Assembly: GCA_028284465.1 (NCBI GenBank)
Contig: JANQRR010000010.1
Location: 62,001-126,000 of the forward strand
DNA: 64,000 bases
Source of the DNA: Gammaproteobacteria bacterium
GTDB lineage: Bacteria > Pseudomonadota > Gammaproteobacteria > JAJFKO01
Reading direction: 5' to 3'
Positions 1 through 8,065 of the stretch are shown here, in pieces. The translations under genes were made by a program, and so were the position numbers. Under the pieces are notes generated by a model. The model had not been told where the DNA came from. It ran no database searches and saw nothing but the letters and a program-made list of their open reading frames with translations. The first letter of the stretch is position 1, and each line of letters starts with the position of its first letter.

Positions 1-627
1 TTCATCAACACATTTAGGAAAACGTTGAGTAAAATCTTCAATAAAATCGAGTAATGAACCACTGCGCTTTTCGTTTAAACGATCAATGTCTTTTTTACTG
101 CGCCATTTTGATGGTTGATACTGCGTCATTTTGCTTGGCAGATCACGATAAACTCCACCCGGACGAAAATAGGTTGCATGCATGCGCGTACCTGAAGCCG
201 CTTCATAGCAATCCATTAAATCTTCGCGCTCACGAAAACAATATAAAAATACGGTCATCGCACCAATATCTAAAGCATGCGCACCTAACCATAGTAAATG
301 ATTTAAAATGCGAGTGATTTCATCGAACATGACGCGAATGTATTTAGCACGGATCGGCGGCATGACACCTAAAAGCTTTTCAATCGCTAATACATAAGCA
401 TGCTCATTACTCATCATTGATACGTAATCAAGTCGATCCATGTAGCCAATAGATTGATTAAACGGTTTAGTTTCAGCAAGTTTTTCGGTAGCGCGATGTA
501 ATAAACCGACATGTGGATCAGCACGTTGGATCACTTCACCATCTAATTCTAATACGAGACGCAATACACCATGCGCGGCGGGATGTTGAGGACCGAAATT
601 GATAGTGTAATTATGAATCTCAGCCAT
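1..627 (-). CDS. nuoD: NADH-quinone oxidoreductase subunit D (N-terminal part)
   Basis: The reverse strand reads an open frame of 209 codons starting at ATG 627 and leaving the window at base 1, so only the N-terminal half is present. It opens [20 protein letters not shown], the signature of the 49-kDa subunit of complex I. Further recognisable blocks are [23 protein letters not shown] and [13 protein letters not shown]. NuoD sits in the peripheral arm at the quinone-binding interface with NuoB. It follows nuoC in the usual order, but 129 bases separate them, filled by a palindromic repeat. The identity is certain; only the C-terminus is missing. Confidence 0.97.
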   Translation of the reverse strand, partial: MAEIHNYTINFGPQHPAAHGVLRLVLELDGEVIQRADPHVGLLHRATEKLAETKPFNQSIGYMDRLDYVSMMSNEHAYVLAIEKLLGVMPPIRAKYIRVMFDEITRILNHLLWLGAHALDIGAMTVFLYCFREREDLMDCYEAASGTRMHATYFRPGGVYRDLPSKMTQYQPSKWRSKKDIDRLNEKRSGSLLDFIEDFTQRFPKCVDE

Positions 628-656
628 TCAGTTTTTCTCCAATACTTTCACTTCTT

Positions 657-741
657 GTCATTGCGAGGAACGTTAGTGACGAAGCAATCCAGGATCTTAA
701 TTTATGCACTTCCTGGATTGCTTCGCTTCGCTCGCAATGAC
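657..741. repeat. Dispersed palindromic repeat inside the nuo operon
   Basis: Outer arms GTCATTGCGAG (657-667) and CTCGCAATGAC (731-741) pair perfectly. An inner pair GAAGCAATCCAGGA / TCCTGGATTGCTTC encloses a short AT-rich loop. Related copies lie at 33882-33954 and 41691-41777, with short forms near 2775 and 35465. It separates nuoC from nuoD, which are usually tightly spaced, so the transcript should carry a long hairpin between the two genes. Confidence 0.9.
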
Positions 742-756
742 GAAATTGTGTTAGTC

Positions 757-1467
757 TCATTTAGAATCATCCCCTTGTTTATCATCTGGCGATGCTTCTT
801 CCTGCTCCTGCGCTTCATAACGATTATCGTGGCGAATGATTTTCGGCACTAACACTCGCGGTTCGATATCAACAGGTTCATAGATCACACGTTGTTCTTT
901 AGCATCATAACGCACTTCCACTTCGCCACTTAATGGAAAATCTTTCCGGAAAGGGTGACCGACAAAACCATAATCCGTTAAAATGCGTCGCAGATCTGGA
1001 TGCCCAGTAAATAAGATCCCAAACATATCAAATGCTTCACGCTCAAACCAATTTGCCGCTTCCCAAATATCATTAACTGAATCCACCATTGGCATATCAT
1101 CATCAACATAGGTACGCACTCGAATACGTAAGTTTTTACTGATTGATAACAAATGATATACTACTGCGAACCGAGTTTTATTATATTTGGGCGTTGCTTG
1201 AATTCCTTCAAGATCAACCCCACGATCAAAACCTTTGCCTGTTGCTTTGCCCGTTTCCCACTGCGCAACACCATATTCTAAATAATCAACGCCGCACACA
1301 TCCATTAATTGTTCGAAGTGATAATCATCGCGCAATGCTAAACAAAATGCATGTAAATGTTCACGTTCGACTTCGATAGTTAATTCGTTACGATCATATT
1401 TCGTGCTTATGATTGCTTGCGCAAAGCATTGTTGCAATTGTTGTTGTAAGGTGTGTAATTCAGCCAT
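757..1467 (-). CDS. nuoC: NADH-quinone oxidoreductase subunit C
   Basis: 236 aa, the 30-kDa complex I subunit that packs against NuoD in the peripheral arm. Diagnostic motifs are [12 protein letters not shown] (140-151), GHPDLRRIL (155-163) and [10 protein letters not shown] (170-179). The tail after residue 205 is rich in Glu, Asp and Gln, longer than in many homologues and probably disordered. It starts 14 bases after the nuoB stop and belongs to the nuoABCD transcript. It is a separate gene, not a NuoCD fusion as in Escherichia coli. Confidence 0.97.
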   Translation of the reverse strand: MAELHTLQQQLQQCFAQAIISTKYDRNELTIEVEREHLHAFCLALRDDYHFEQLMDVCGVDYLEYGVAQWETGKATGKGFDRGVDLEGIQATPKYNKTRFAVVYHLLSISKNLRIRVRTYVDDDMPMVDSVNDIWEAANWFEREAFDMFGILFTGHPDLRRILTDYGFVGHPFRKDFPLSGEVEVRYDAKEQRVIYEPVDIEPRVLVPKIIRHDNRYEAQEQEEASPDDKQGDDSK

Positions 1468-1481
1468 AATCTACCTAACTT

Positions 1482-1982
1482 TCAATCTCTCGCAAACACT
1501 TTACTGCGACGAATTTTATTTTGCAGTTGAATAATGCCATACAATAATGCTTCTGCCGTGGGTGGACATCCCGGCACGTAAATATCGACCGGAATGATCC
1601 GATCACATCCGCGCACTACCGAATAAGAATAATGATAATAACCGCCACCATTGGCACATGAACCCATGGAAATAACCCAGCGAGGTTCTGGCATTTGATC
1701 GTAAACTTTACGTAATGCTGGTGCCATTTTATTACATAATGTCCCTGCGACGATCATCACATCTGATTGTCGTGGACTCGGGCGAAACATCACTCCAAAC
1801 CGATCTAAATCATACCGCGCCGCAGCACAATGCATCATTTCAATCGCACAACACGCTAAACCGAATGTCATTGGCCACATTGAACCAGAGCGCGCCCAAT
1901 TTACTATTGCATCCGCTGATGTGGTAATAAAGCCTTTTCCTGGAAAATTACCTATTTCCACTCCAACGCTCCTTTTTTCCAT
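1482..1982 (-). CDS. nuoB: NADH-quinone oxidoreductase subunit B
   Basis: 166 aa from ATG 1982, chosen because the family begins close to [17 protein letters not shown]. The open frame continues 30 codons upstream into nuoA, but that stretch is unlike NuoB. The ligands of the N2 4Fe-4S cluster are visible: the CC pair at 44-45, Cys109 in GSCANGGG and Cys139 in [10 protein letters not shown]. The chosen start lies inside the end of nuoA, a 31-bp overlap that suggests translational coupling. It passes electrons from the iron-sulfur chain to quinone. Confidence 0.96.
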   Translation of the reverse strand: MEKRSVGVEIGNFPGKGFITTSADAIVNWARSGSMWPMTFGLACCAIEMMHCAAARYDLDRFGVMFRPSPRQSDVMIVAGTLCNKMAPALRKVYDQMPEPRWVISMGSCANGGGYYHYSYSVVRGCDRIIPVDIYVPGCPPTAEALLYGIIQLQNKIRRSKVFARD

Positions 1983-2308
1983 TCGTAAATAAAACCGATG
2001 GTTAAGATAACTAAAAACACCATCATATTGACGAAGCCTAACCAACCAATGCGGTGTAATGATACTGCCCACGGAAACAAAAATGCAGTTTCTAGATCAA
2101 ATAAAATAAACAGGATAGCAACTAAATAATAACGTACGTCAAAAGGTAAGCGAGCATTTTCGAATGGCTCAAAACCACATTCATAGGCTGATAATTTTTC
2201 TTTATCTGGGCGTTTTAAACTGACGATATAGCCCATCACCATTAATGCCACTGGAATAGCAACTGCTATCGCAATAAATACGAGCACTGGAAAATATAAA
2301 GATAGCAT
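1952..2308 (-). CDS. nuoA: NADH-quinone oxidoreductase subunit A
   Basis: 118 aa small membrane subunit with three hydrophobic helices and the conserved loop AYECGFEP followed by [19 protein letters not shown] purine run GGGGGGAG directly precedes the start. A GTG at 2311 is possible, but ATG 2308 is preferred. It is the first gene of the complex I operon and follows a tRNA-Leu only 19 bases upstream, so tRNA and operon may share a transcript. Confidence 0.96.
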   Translation of the reverse strand: MLSLYFPVLVFIAIAVAIPVALMVMGYIVSLKRPDKEKLSAYECGFEPFENARLPFDVRYYLVAILFILFDLETAFLFPWAVSLHRIGWLGFVNMMVFLVILTIGFIYEWKKGALEWK

Positions 2309-2327
2309 CACTCCCCCCGTTTGTTTA

Positions 2328-2413
2328 TGGTGCCGAAGGTCGGACTCGAACCGACACGGTTATTCACCACCACCCCCTCAAGATGGCGTGTCTACCAATT
2401 CCACCACTTCGGC
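2328..2413 (-). tRNA. tRNA-Leu (anticodon GAG)
   Basis: 86-nt class II tRNA. The acceptor arm GCCGAAG pairs with CTTCGGC, the discriminator is A and a 3' CCA is encoded. The D arm holds GTGGAATTGGTAGAC, the anticodon stem-loop is CCATC-TTGAGGG-GGTGG giving GAG, there is a long variable arm, and the T loop is GGTTCGAGTCC. It lies between secG and nuoA on their strand. Confidence 0.97.
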
Positions 2414-2417
2414 AATC

Positions 2418-2738
2418 TTATACCTTTTTGGTACCGGTGACCGGTGCTGCCGTATTGTTTATCTGCTTGGTTATTTGCGCAGCCATATGTGTGCGCGTTT
2501 TATAAGCATGCGAAGCGTAATATCCTAGCGCTAAGCTGGTGATAAAAAATATCGCCGCCAAAACTCCTGTCACTTTAAACAAAAATGAACCAGAACCTTG
2601 ACTGCCAAACATCGTGTTCGACGCACCACTACCGAATGTCGCTCCAATATCAGCCCCTTTACCATGTTGCACCAATACCAAGGTAATTAAGCTGATGGCT
2701 ACCAAAACGTGGATCACTAATAAAATTGTTTGTAACAT
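2418..2738 (-). CDS. secG: Preprotein translocase subunit SecG
   Basis: 106 aa inner-membrane protein with two helices, about residues 3-23 and 53-73. Between them lies the conserved cytosolic loop [24 protein letters not shown] with typical small residues. SecG assists the SecYE channel. It follows tpiA (71 bases) and precedes tRNA-Leu, the usual tpiA-secG-tRNA-Leu-nuo arrangement of many gammaproteobacteria. Length and motifs are normal. Confidence 0.96.
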   Translation of the reverse strand: MLQTILLVIHVLVAISLITLVLVQHGKGADIGATFGSGASNTMFGSQGSGSFLFKVTGVLAAIFFITSLALGYYASHAYKTRTHMAAQITKQINNTAAPVTGTKKV

Positions 2739-2774
2739 AATTTAAGATCTAACTTATCTATACCTAACTTTACT

Positions 2775-2797
2775 GTCATTGCGCTTATCACAATGAC
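2775..2797. repeat. Short form of the GTCATTG palindrome
   Basis: GTCATTG (2775-2781) and CAATGAC (2791-2797) flank a 9-base loop between tpiA and secG. This looks like the outer ends of the larger palindromic repeat with its centre lost. It is short enough that chance similarity is possible. Confidence 0.45.
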
Positions 2798-2808
2798 GAC
2801 GAATCTAC

Positions 2809-3585
2809 CTAAGCCTTACATTCTACCGCGGCACGGCATATTTGCAAAAAAGAATCTGCGTTTAATGACGCTCCGCCTATCAATCCACCATCAATATCTG
2901 CCATGGCGAACAACTCTTTAGCATTATTAGGCTTAACACTGCCGCCATAGAGAATTCGTAATTCTGGTGCGATATTGGGGGCATGCTCTGCTACTAGCTT
3001 GCGAATATCTGCATGCACCGCTTGAGCTTGCTCAGGGGTAGCAGTTAAGCCGGTACCTATCGCCCACACTGGCTCATATGCAATAACAACATCAGCCAGA
3101 AAATCTGTTCCTAACGCTAATATAGGAATTAATTGATTGCTGATCACCGCCATTGTCTGCCCTTTATCGCGTTCTTCTTGAGTTTCGCCAACACATAAAA
3201 TGGGCCGCAAACCAGCAGCTTGAGCACACATAAATTTCGCCGTTATTTGGGCAACTGTTTCACCATAGATAGAACGCCGCTCAGAATGGCCCAACAACAC
3301 ATATTGACACGCCATTTCTTGCAACATTGGCGCAGCAATTTCGCCGGTATAAGCGCCTGGAGCATATTCACTAAGATTTTGCCCACCCCATTTAATTTGT
3401 GTTGCTTGCCAAGCTTGTTGTGCTGCTGACAAATATACTGCTGGTGGAAATATCACCACTTCAATATCAGTTAATTCACTCGCTGCGGTTTGCCATGCTT
3501 CAGCAATACTCGCTACAAGCTCTAGCGAGCCATTCATTTTCCAATTTCCAGCAACAATTGGGGTACGCAATGTTTTGAGCTCCAT
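2809..3585 (-). CDS. tpiA: Triosephosphate isomerase
   Basis: 258 aa from ATG 3585, giving MELKTLRTPIVAGNWKMNG, which fits the family start; an in-frame extension of 15 codons upstream is unlike TpiA. Catalytic residues are Lys16 in NWKMN, His100 in LLGHSERR and Glu171 in AYEPVWAIGTG. The phosphate-binding YGGSV loop is near the C-terminus. It interconverts dihydroxyacetone phosphate and glyceraldehyde 3-phosphate. No strong Shine-Dalgarno sequence precedes the start. Confidence 0.96.
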   Translation of the reverse strand: MELKTLRTPIVAGNWKMNGSLELVASIAEAWQTAASELTDIEVVIFPPAVYLSAAQQAWQATQIKWGGQNLSEYAPGAYTGEIAAPMLQEMACQYVLLGHSERRSIYGETVAQITAKFMCAQAAGLRPILCVGETQEERDKGQTMAVISNQLIPILALGTDFLADVVIAYEPVWAIGTGLTATPEQAQAVHADIRKLVAEHAPNIAPELRILYGGSVKPNNAKELFAMADIDGGLIGGASLNADSFLQICRAAVECKA

Positions 3586-3735
3586 TAGTAATCGTTGGAC
3601 GCGGCTGCAGAATAACTGAGATAGCTTCAACTTGCAAGAAAAGTGCCATAAATCATGCCATTATCTGAATAATCGATTGTACTATAATTAGCTTACTAAT
3701 AGATATCTTGCAGCATAATTTTGCAGGAGGTAAAA

Positions 3736-4053
3736 ATGAGCACAGAGAAAACTAGATTAAGTGTATTCAGTTTTGGTCTCGCACTTGGGATCACTTGGGC
3801 AATCGGTATGTTCTTTTTAGGTTTAATGGCTTGGTTATTTGACTGGGGCGTACCTGTAGTGTTGATCATGAGTTCAATGTATCTTGGCTTTGCACCAACA
3901 TTTTGGGGCAGTGTGTTAGGTGCATTATGGGCTTTTGTCGATTGGTTTATCGGCGGGATCATCATTGCGTGGATTTACAATATGTGTATTCGTTGCGGTT
4001 GTCCGGTAATGTCAAAGAAAAACGATAAAAGCACCACAACTGAAAATAAATAA
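3736..4053 (+). CDS. Small membrane protein resembling 'holin'-annotated proteins
   Basis: 105 aa from ATG 3736, preceded by a perfect AGGAGG at 3724-3729. The in-frame start at 3721 lies before that site and is not used. A TATAAT box at 3683-3688 is a candidate promoter. The protein has hydrophobic segments at about 10-32, 37-55 and 60-82, then a polar tail with a CIRCGC motif. From memory, similar small proteins in Legionella and Coxiella carry the label bacteriophage holin; there are no phage genes around it, so that function is not supported here. A terminator follows. Confidence 0.8.
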   Translation: MSTEKTRLSVFSFGLALGITWAIGMFFLGLMAWLFDWGVPVVLIMSSMYLGFAPTFWGSVLGALWAFVDWFIGGIIIAWIYNMCIRCGCPVMSKKNDKSTTTENK

Positions 4054-4066
4054 TGTTAATTAATTG

Positions 4067-4098
4067 CCAAGAGACCAAAAATGTTTTTGGTCTCTTGG
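4067..4098. terminator. Strong hairpin after the small membrane protein gene
   Basis: Perfect 15-bp inverted repeat CCAAGAGACCAAAAA / TTTTTGGTCTCTTGG with a TG loop. The A/T-rich inner part makes it usable in both directions, and it separates convergent genes. There is no long U tract outside the stem; the inner T run belongs to the stem. Confidence 0.7.
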
Positions 4099-4121
4099 AT
4101 TCTGTAAGTGTCATTAATCTT

Positions 4122-4334
4122 TTATTCTATTATGTGGATTTTATCAGGGTCTAAACTCATTTCACGCACTGTTTTGCAAGCTTGTCGATAATCCTTTTTA
4201 TCAATGACGTTTGATAATATAAATTCTGCTTGTCTTTCTGAATTATAATTATCAATCTCCAGTTTACATTCTGAGTCTTTTGGCATATTGATGTTCTTTT
4301 TGGTCAGTTTTATTTTCATATTCTTCATCATCAC
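4122..4334 (-). CDS. Possible small protein overlapping the methyltransferase-like gene
   Basis: 70 codons in another frame, overlapping the last 71 bases of the upstream gene. About 48 codons lie beyond that gene's stop and read as a plausible soluble acidic and basic mix (for example YRQACKTVREMSLDPDKIHIIE region). It could be a translationally coupled small protein, starting at the internal ATG near 4286, or a former C-terminal continuation separated by a frameshift. There is no clear ribosome-binding site and I do not recognise it. Confidence 0.35.
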   Translation of the reverse strand: MMMKNMKIKLTKKNINMPKDSECKLEIDNYNSERQAEFILSNVIDKKDYRQACKTVREMSLDPDKIHIIE

Positions 4335-5301
4335 TGGAATCTGAGTCTGTCATGATCTCTGGTAGACAGCGGTAATTTCTATCATAAACTCGATAGTCAA
4401 TAGGTTTGGGCCAACTATGCAAAATGTTTATTGGTGTTAATGTGGTTTTCTCAAAAATATATTCACGAGCATTTTCAGCGACCTCAGCAGATTTATATTC
4501 CGTTGTCATTTCATGTTGATATCCTGGATAACGTTTTTCTCCAAATTGACGTTTTTTAACTAACCGATACCTTGAATATCTAGCCGCATCATACACACCA
4601 TAAGCATAACCTTTATAATAATTATTTTTCCCCGGATCTCCTTCTATTTTTGGTAATGCCATATAGATCCTATCACCTACTAATTGTAATTTACTGGCAC
4701 TAGCAAAAAAATCAGCAAGCATTGTAGGCAGGGTACGCTCATTATAACTTTTGCCATCATGCGGAAAATTAAAATGAATTTTTGGGAAACGTCTACCACG
4801 AAATTGACGATGTATATATCTCGCATCTACGCCAAATTTTAACTGCACACCATGCCGCTGTAAATTCTTCGTACATTTTGCATAAATAGGAGAATGCAAC
4901 TGTTCAGGCTTAAGAAGCTCCGTTGCAGTCACCGACTCCCCAAAACCTAGGTGTTTTTTCTCCTGCTCTTTTTCCACAAACGCATTAGGAAAACTAAAAT
5001 TACCGGCGCCTAAAATCAGGCACTCTGAATTTGTTGCTCTTGGTCGTTTGCATTTGTGCTCTGTTTTTTTTCTTCGAACTTTGACTATTCTACTTCTTTT
5101 TTTCCTAGGACTCTCATTATCAGCTTCATAAGCAAGTCGTTGATTATTTTCATCTCTTCTTGATGAATTTCGTGTTCTTTTTAATGATCGCTGCTGCAAT
5201 TTTGCTTGTAACGAATGATAACTTGAAGATGGTTGCGATAATGGCTGCGGCACAGACTGTGGCTCAATCTCGCGCAATGGTTCTCGTTGATGTCTTGGCA
5301 T
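4264..5301 (-). CDS. BMT5-like (DUF2431) rRNA methyltransferase-like protein
   Basis: 345 aa. Residues 95-215 carry motifs of the eukaryotic 25S rRNA (uracil-N3)-methyltransferase BMT5 / DUF2431 Rossmann fold: GAGNFSF (98-104, SAM loop), SVTATELL (123-130), a FGVDARYIH block (156-164) and FNFPHDG (177-183). The N-terminal 90 residues are polar and very basic; 65-88 includes PRKKRSR, RRKKTEHK and KRPR, resembling nuclear or nucleolar signals. The C-terminal 30 residues are acidic (DSDSSDDEEYE) and end in AKRLRM. AAGGAGAG precedes ATG 5301. The family assignment rests on motifs I recognise; RNA methylation and export to a host are inference. A LuxR-type regulator lies upstream on the same strand. 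Confidence 0.75.
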   Translation of the reverse strand: MPRHQREPLREIEPQSVPQPLSQPSSSYHSLQAKLQQRSLKRTRNSSRRDENNQRLAYEADNESPRKKRSRIVKVRRKKTEHKCKRPRATNSECLILGAGNFSFPNAFVEKEQEKKHLGFGESVTATELLKPEQLHSPIYAKCTKNLQRHGVQLKFGVDARYIHRQFRGRRFPKIHFNFPHDGKSYNERTLPTMLADFFASASKLQLVGDRIYMALPKIEGDPGKNNYYKGYAYGVYDAARYSRYRLVKKRQFGEKRYPGYQHEMTTEYKSAEVAENAREYIFEKTTLTPINILHSWPKPIDYRVYDRNYRCLPEIMTDSDSSDDEEYENKTDQKEHQYAKRLRM

Positions 5302-5330
5302 ACTTTACTCTCCTTAATTATTTTTCTCAC

Positions 5331-5383
5331 GATATATATTGTACAATCTGACAGGTCAACAAAAAATACGTGGATTCACGTAT
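5331..5383 (-). promoter_or_regulatory. Promoter with upstream perfect palindrome
   Basis: On the reverse strand TTGACC (5359-5354) is followed after 17 bases by TATATC (5336-5331), a good sigma-70 promoter for the methyltransferase-like gene. Immediately upstream of the -35 box lies a perfect inverted repeat ATACGTG-GATT-CACGTAT (5366-5383). Its 18-bp size and position just upstream of -35 suit a dimeric activator. Confidence 0.65.
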
Positions 5384-5407
5384 GAACACATGAACTAGCA
5401 CAAACAA

Positions 5408-6190
5408 TCAAAAATGGTCATCGATACCCAATTTTGCAGCTAGATAACCAATTTCACATTGCGTATTACATTGCAGTTTCACTTTTATATTTTCAATGCG
5501 TTTTTCTAGTGTTCTTGGTGATACTCGACAGTATTTTGCAATCTCAGGCACAAAAAAACCTTTTACTAACCATTTAACACATTCAATTTCTTTTGCGGTT
5601 AAATGCACATAATCATACTGTGGACCTAAATAATAATTGGTATCTCTATTTGTTACTGCTGATTTAATATCACTAAAATCCGCAAGAACTAAATTTTGTT
5701 GATCAGCCTTAGCAATTAACACATCTGCTTGTTCATAAAATCGCTTAATAAATTTTTCGAGCATATCAATTTCATTGAGAATTGCTTGCTGAACGCTGGG
5801 TGACGATTTAGTAGTACCAAAATTAAAATAATCATAACCTTGTGCAAATTTCTTGATGAGCGTAACACCATAACGAATATTAAACATATTGCGACTATCA
5901 ATAACTATTGGATCATCATCATTGAGCACATGCCACAATACATAATCTTTATTGGCAAAATCTTTATTTTGTTCAAACGCCCCTAGCCGTGGATAGCCAC
6001 TTTTCAAATAATGCTTAAGCCACGCTTGATTATCACAAAGATAAGTAACATGCCCATCATTAAATACGCGAATGAAATTCATGATGTAATAATTATGTTG
6101 AACGAATAATGGCTGACAAATTTCAGCAATATCGCGATGAGTTGTCAGGAAAGGATGCTGATTAAGTTGACTGATGATTTTATTTTTCAT
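5408..6190 (-). CDS. LuxR-type transcriptional regulator
   Basis: About 260 aa from ATG 6190 (a GTG three codons upstream is the alternative; GGGTG lies 5 to 9 bases before the ATG). The C-terminal 65 residues form a LuxR/GerE helix-turn-helix: LTAKEIECVKWLVKGF, then VPEIAKYCRVSPRTLEKRIENIK. The N-terminal 190 residues are a sensor-like domain I cannot assign; they do not match a receiver domain by eye. The gene is upstream of the BMT5-like gene on the same strand with its own intergenic promoter, so it may regulate that gene. Confidence 0.85.
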   Translation of the reverse strand: MKNKIISQLNQHPFLTTHRDIAEICQPLFVQHNYYIMNFIRVFNDGHVTYLCDNQAWLKHYLKSGYPRLGAFEQNKDFANKDYVLWHVLNDDDPIVIDSRNMFNIRYGVTLIKKFAQGYDYFNFGTTKSSPSVQQAILNEIDMLEKFIKRFYEQADVLIAKADQQNLVLADFSDIKSAVTNRDTNYYLGPQYDYVHLTAKEIECVKWLVKGFFVPEIAKYCRVSPRTLEKRIENIKVKLQCNTQCEIGYLAAKLGIDDHF

Positions 6191-6310
6191 ATCAATCACC
6201 CGACTGTTAGCTTAAGTCTATTCTAAACAATGATGAACAACCTGGCAAACACTTTGTCAATTTATCGTAAATTTTGACTTATTTTTAGCAAAATTAATTA
6301 TAAAAATTTG

Positions 6311-7744
6311 TCATAATACATTGCTGCTTTGTTTTGTAATATGTTGTTTTAATTCTTGCAAAATGGTCTGCTGACTAGCTGAAAGATCATTTTTGTATTC
6401 TAGGTTTGTAATGTCTTGTAAGGCTTGCTGCGGCTGCAAGCGAAGTTCGCCGCGATAATCATATGTTGCTATATCTTGGGTAGGCTTAAACACTTGTTGT
6501 AAATGTTCATGATATTCATCTGTTAACGTTTGTGGTAAACAGTGCGGATAATGGCGGCCAAGAATGCGAATGCCAATTTCTCGTAACGCTTTACTATGAA
6601 AGCGATCTAAAATTTTAACTTTATCTGCTATTTCAGCTTGTTGAAATGATCGACAAATTTTTTGATCATAATCACTGATAAAACCATTTTGATACAATAC
6701 TGCATCAACATCGATGTTAGCAACCTTAGGATAGGTGTAATCTAAATAATAATCGGCAATTTGTGCTAACAATTCTGGGTTTGCTTGTAGCCATTGTAAG
6801 TTTTGTTCCATTAAATGAAAACGTTCATCGCCAAGGTAATGCATAAAACGTGCTTTGGGCGGCAAAATAAAACCGGGTTCAGCGGATTTTTTCATTATGC
6901 TGCGCGTGGTTTCTTTGATGTTATTTGCATTTGCTTGCATTAATTCAGGTGAATCTAAGCGTAACCAAATCGTTTGATTTTTATAATGTCGATGTTGGCC
7001 CAACATGATCACTGGGCATTGATAATAATTTTGTGTGCCGATCACGCCTTCAATATACAAACCATGATAATGTCGCCCTAATGCTGAAGTAAATGCTATC
7101 GGTAATTGCGAAATACGTTGCTGCTCAATCGCTTTATCAAAATAACCGCAAAGATAATCCCACATTTTTTGTTCTTGTCGTAAACGTTGAGCAAATGCTA
7201 AAGTCACTTCAACATCGATCATGGCATTATGCGCTTTACCGGCGACAAAGTGATTCGCGGCATTAATTAATTCTAATTTTAAACTAGGTTTACCCTCTTT
7301 CTCTGGCCAATTAACTATTTCGGGTTTATATAAATAATAGTAAGTTGCCATTGGATATAGATCCATACGTCGACAATCATTAGCATATTGATGGGTATAC
7401 GGTGATAATAAATTATGATAAAAAGCAAACCTTAAAAATTCATCATCAAAACCTAAACTATTATAACCAATACTGATAGTACCAGGCTGATTAAACAAAG
7501 CATGAATTTTATTAATGGCTTCATATTCGTTTAATCCCGCATCCAATTCCGCCAATGTGATCTCATGCGTTAAAAAGGCCTGCGGTGATGGGACGACATC
7601 ATTATTCAATTTAATATTCATATCAACGCGTTCAATTTCTTTAAGTTCGAGATCCGTGCGAATTGCGGCAAATTGAATAACTTGATCAAATGCTTTATTT
7701 AATCCGGTGGTTTCGATGTCGTAAAATAGGTATGTCCGTGGCAA
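6311..7744 (-). CDS. sbcB: Exodeoxyribonuclease I
   Basis: 477 aa, close to the usual length. The DEDD exonuclease core begins at once: FYDIETTGLNKAFDQVIQFAA (residues 7 onward, catalytic Asp and Glu), SIGYNSLGFDDEFLRFAFY, and HNAMIDVEVTLAFAQ with the last catalytic Asp. The C-terminal half holds the SH3-like and helical regions typical of SbcB. It degrades single-stranded DNA 3' to 5' in recombination and mismatch repair. It is a lone gene on the minus strand. Confidence 0.95.
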   Translation of the reverse strand: MPRTYLFYDIETTGLNKAFDQVIQFAAIRTDLELKEIERVDMNIKLNNDVVPSPQAFLTHEITLAELDAGLNEYEAINKIHALFNQPGTISIGYNSLGFDDEFLRFAFYHNLLSPYTHQYANDCRRMDLYPMATYYYLYKPEIVNWPEKEGKPSLKLELINAANHFVAGKAHNAMIDVEVTLAFAQRLRQEQKMWDYLCGYFDKAIEQQRISQLPIAFTSALGRHYHGLYIEGVIGTQNYYQCPVIMLGQHRHYKNQTIWLRLDSPELMQANANNIKETTRSIMKKSAEPGFILPPKARFMHYLGDERFHLMEQNLQWLQANPELLAQIADYYLDYTYPKVANIDVDAVLYQNGFISDYDQKICRSFQQAEIADKVKILDRFHSKALREIGIRILGRHYPHCLPQTLTDEYHEHLQQVFKPTQDIATYDYRGELRLQPQQALQDITNLEYKNDLSASQQTILQELKQHITKQSSNVL

Positions 7745-7856
7745 TGTTATTTTTCTCCTAAAAAAGCGATCTTAACAAGGCATCCAATAAATGCAAAAAC
7801 ATCTTGAGGCATGATTTTCACGTAAGTTATTGATTATACATACATAGACAATAAAA

Positions 7857-7893
7857 CCTTGAAATCTTTATTATCATAATAATAATTTCAAGG
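7857..7893. repeat. AT-rich inverted repeat upstream of an ATPase remnant
   Basis: CCTTGAAAT (7857-7865) pairs with ATTTCAAGG (7885-7893) around an AT-rich centre. It lies in the 321-base gap between sbcB and the small basic gene and directly precedes the ATPase remnant, so it may be that gene's former regulatory site. Confidence 0.5.
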
Positions 7894-7904
7894 TAAAGTG
7901 AGCT

Positions 7905-7985
7905 ATGATCCGACAACAATACTTAGCTGCTATTAAACAACGCTGTAAGATTAACCCAGCAGTGGCAATTCTTGGACCTCGATAA
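7905..7985 (+). pseudogene. N-terminal remnant of an AAA ATPase (DUF4143-type)
   Basis: ATG 7905 opens 26 codons ending at TAA 7983. The peptide starts MIRQQYLAAIKQ and ends PAVAILGPR, exactly the start of the widespread AAA_14/DUF4143 ATPases, in which GPR is followed by Q-x-GKTT of the P-loop. Here the frame stops right before the P-loop and no further ATPase sequence follows. The context is a decayed mobile or accessory gene. Confidence 0.7.
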
Positions 7986-8005
7986 ATTCATCATTTGAAC
8001 TCAAC

Positions 8006-8034
8006 TTGACCAACATAAGCCCAGCTTCTATACT
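8006..8034 (+). promoter_or_regulatory. Sigma-70 promoter for the 72-aa basic protein
   Basis: TTGACC (8006-8011), a 17-base spacer, TATACT (8029-8034). The ATG at 8066 is 31 bases beyond the -10 box. This near-consensus promoter supports the small open frame as a real gene. Confidence 0.7.
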
Positions 8035-8065
8035 TTCTTATATTCAAATATAGTGAGATCCCATC

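Noticed and set aside
571-852. 93-codon frame over the palindromic repeat between nuoD and nuoC
   Set aside because: It runs antisense through nuoD, the palindrome and the end of nuoC and has no family features; it is a by-product of the repeat.
3696-3965. 89-codon antisense frame over the small membrane protein gene
   Set aside because: The plus-strand gene has a perfect AGGAGG and membrane-protein pattern; the antisense frame has neither.
3736-4053. Prophage holin
   Set aside because: The protein resembles proteins labelled holin, but no endolysin, structural or integrase gene lies near it, so a prophage call is not supported.
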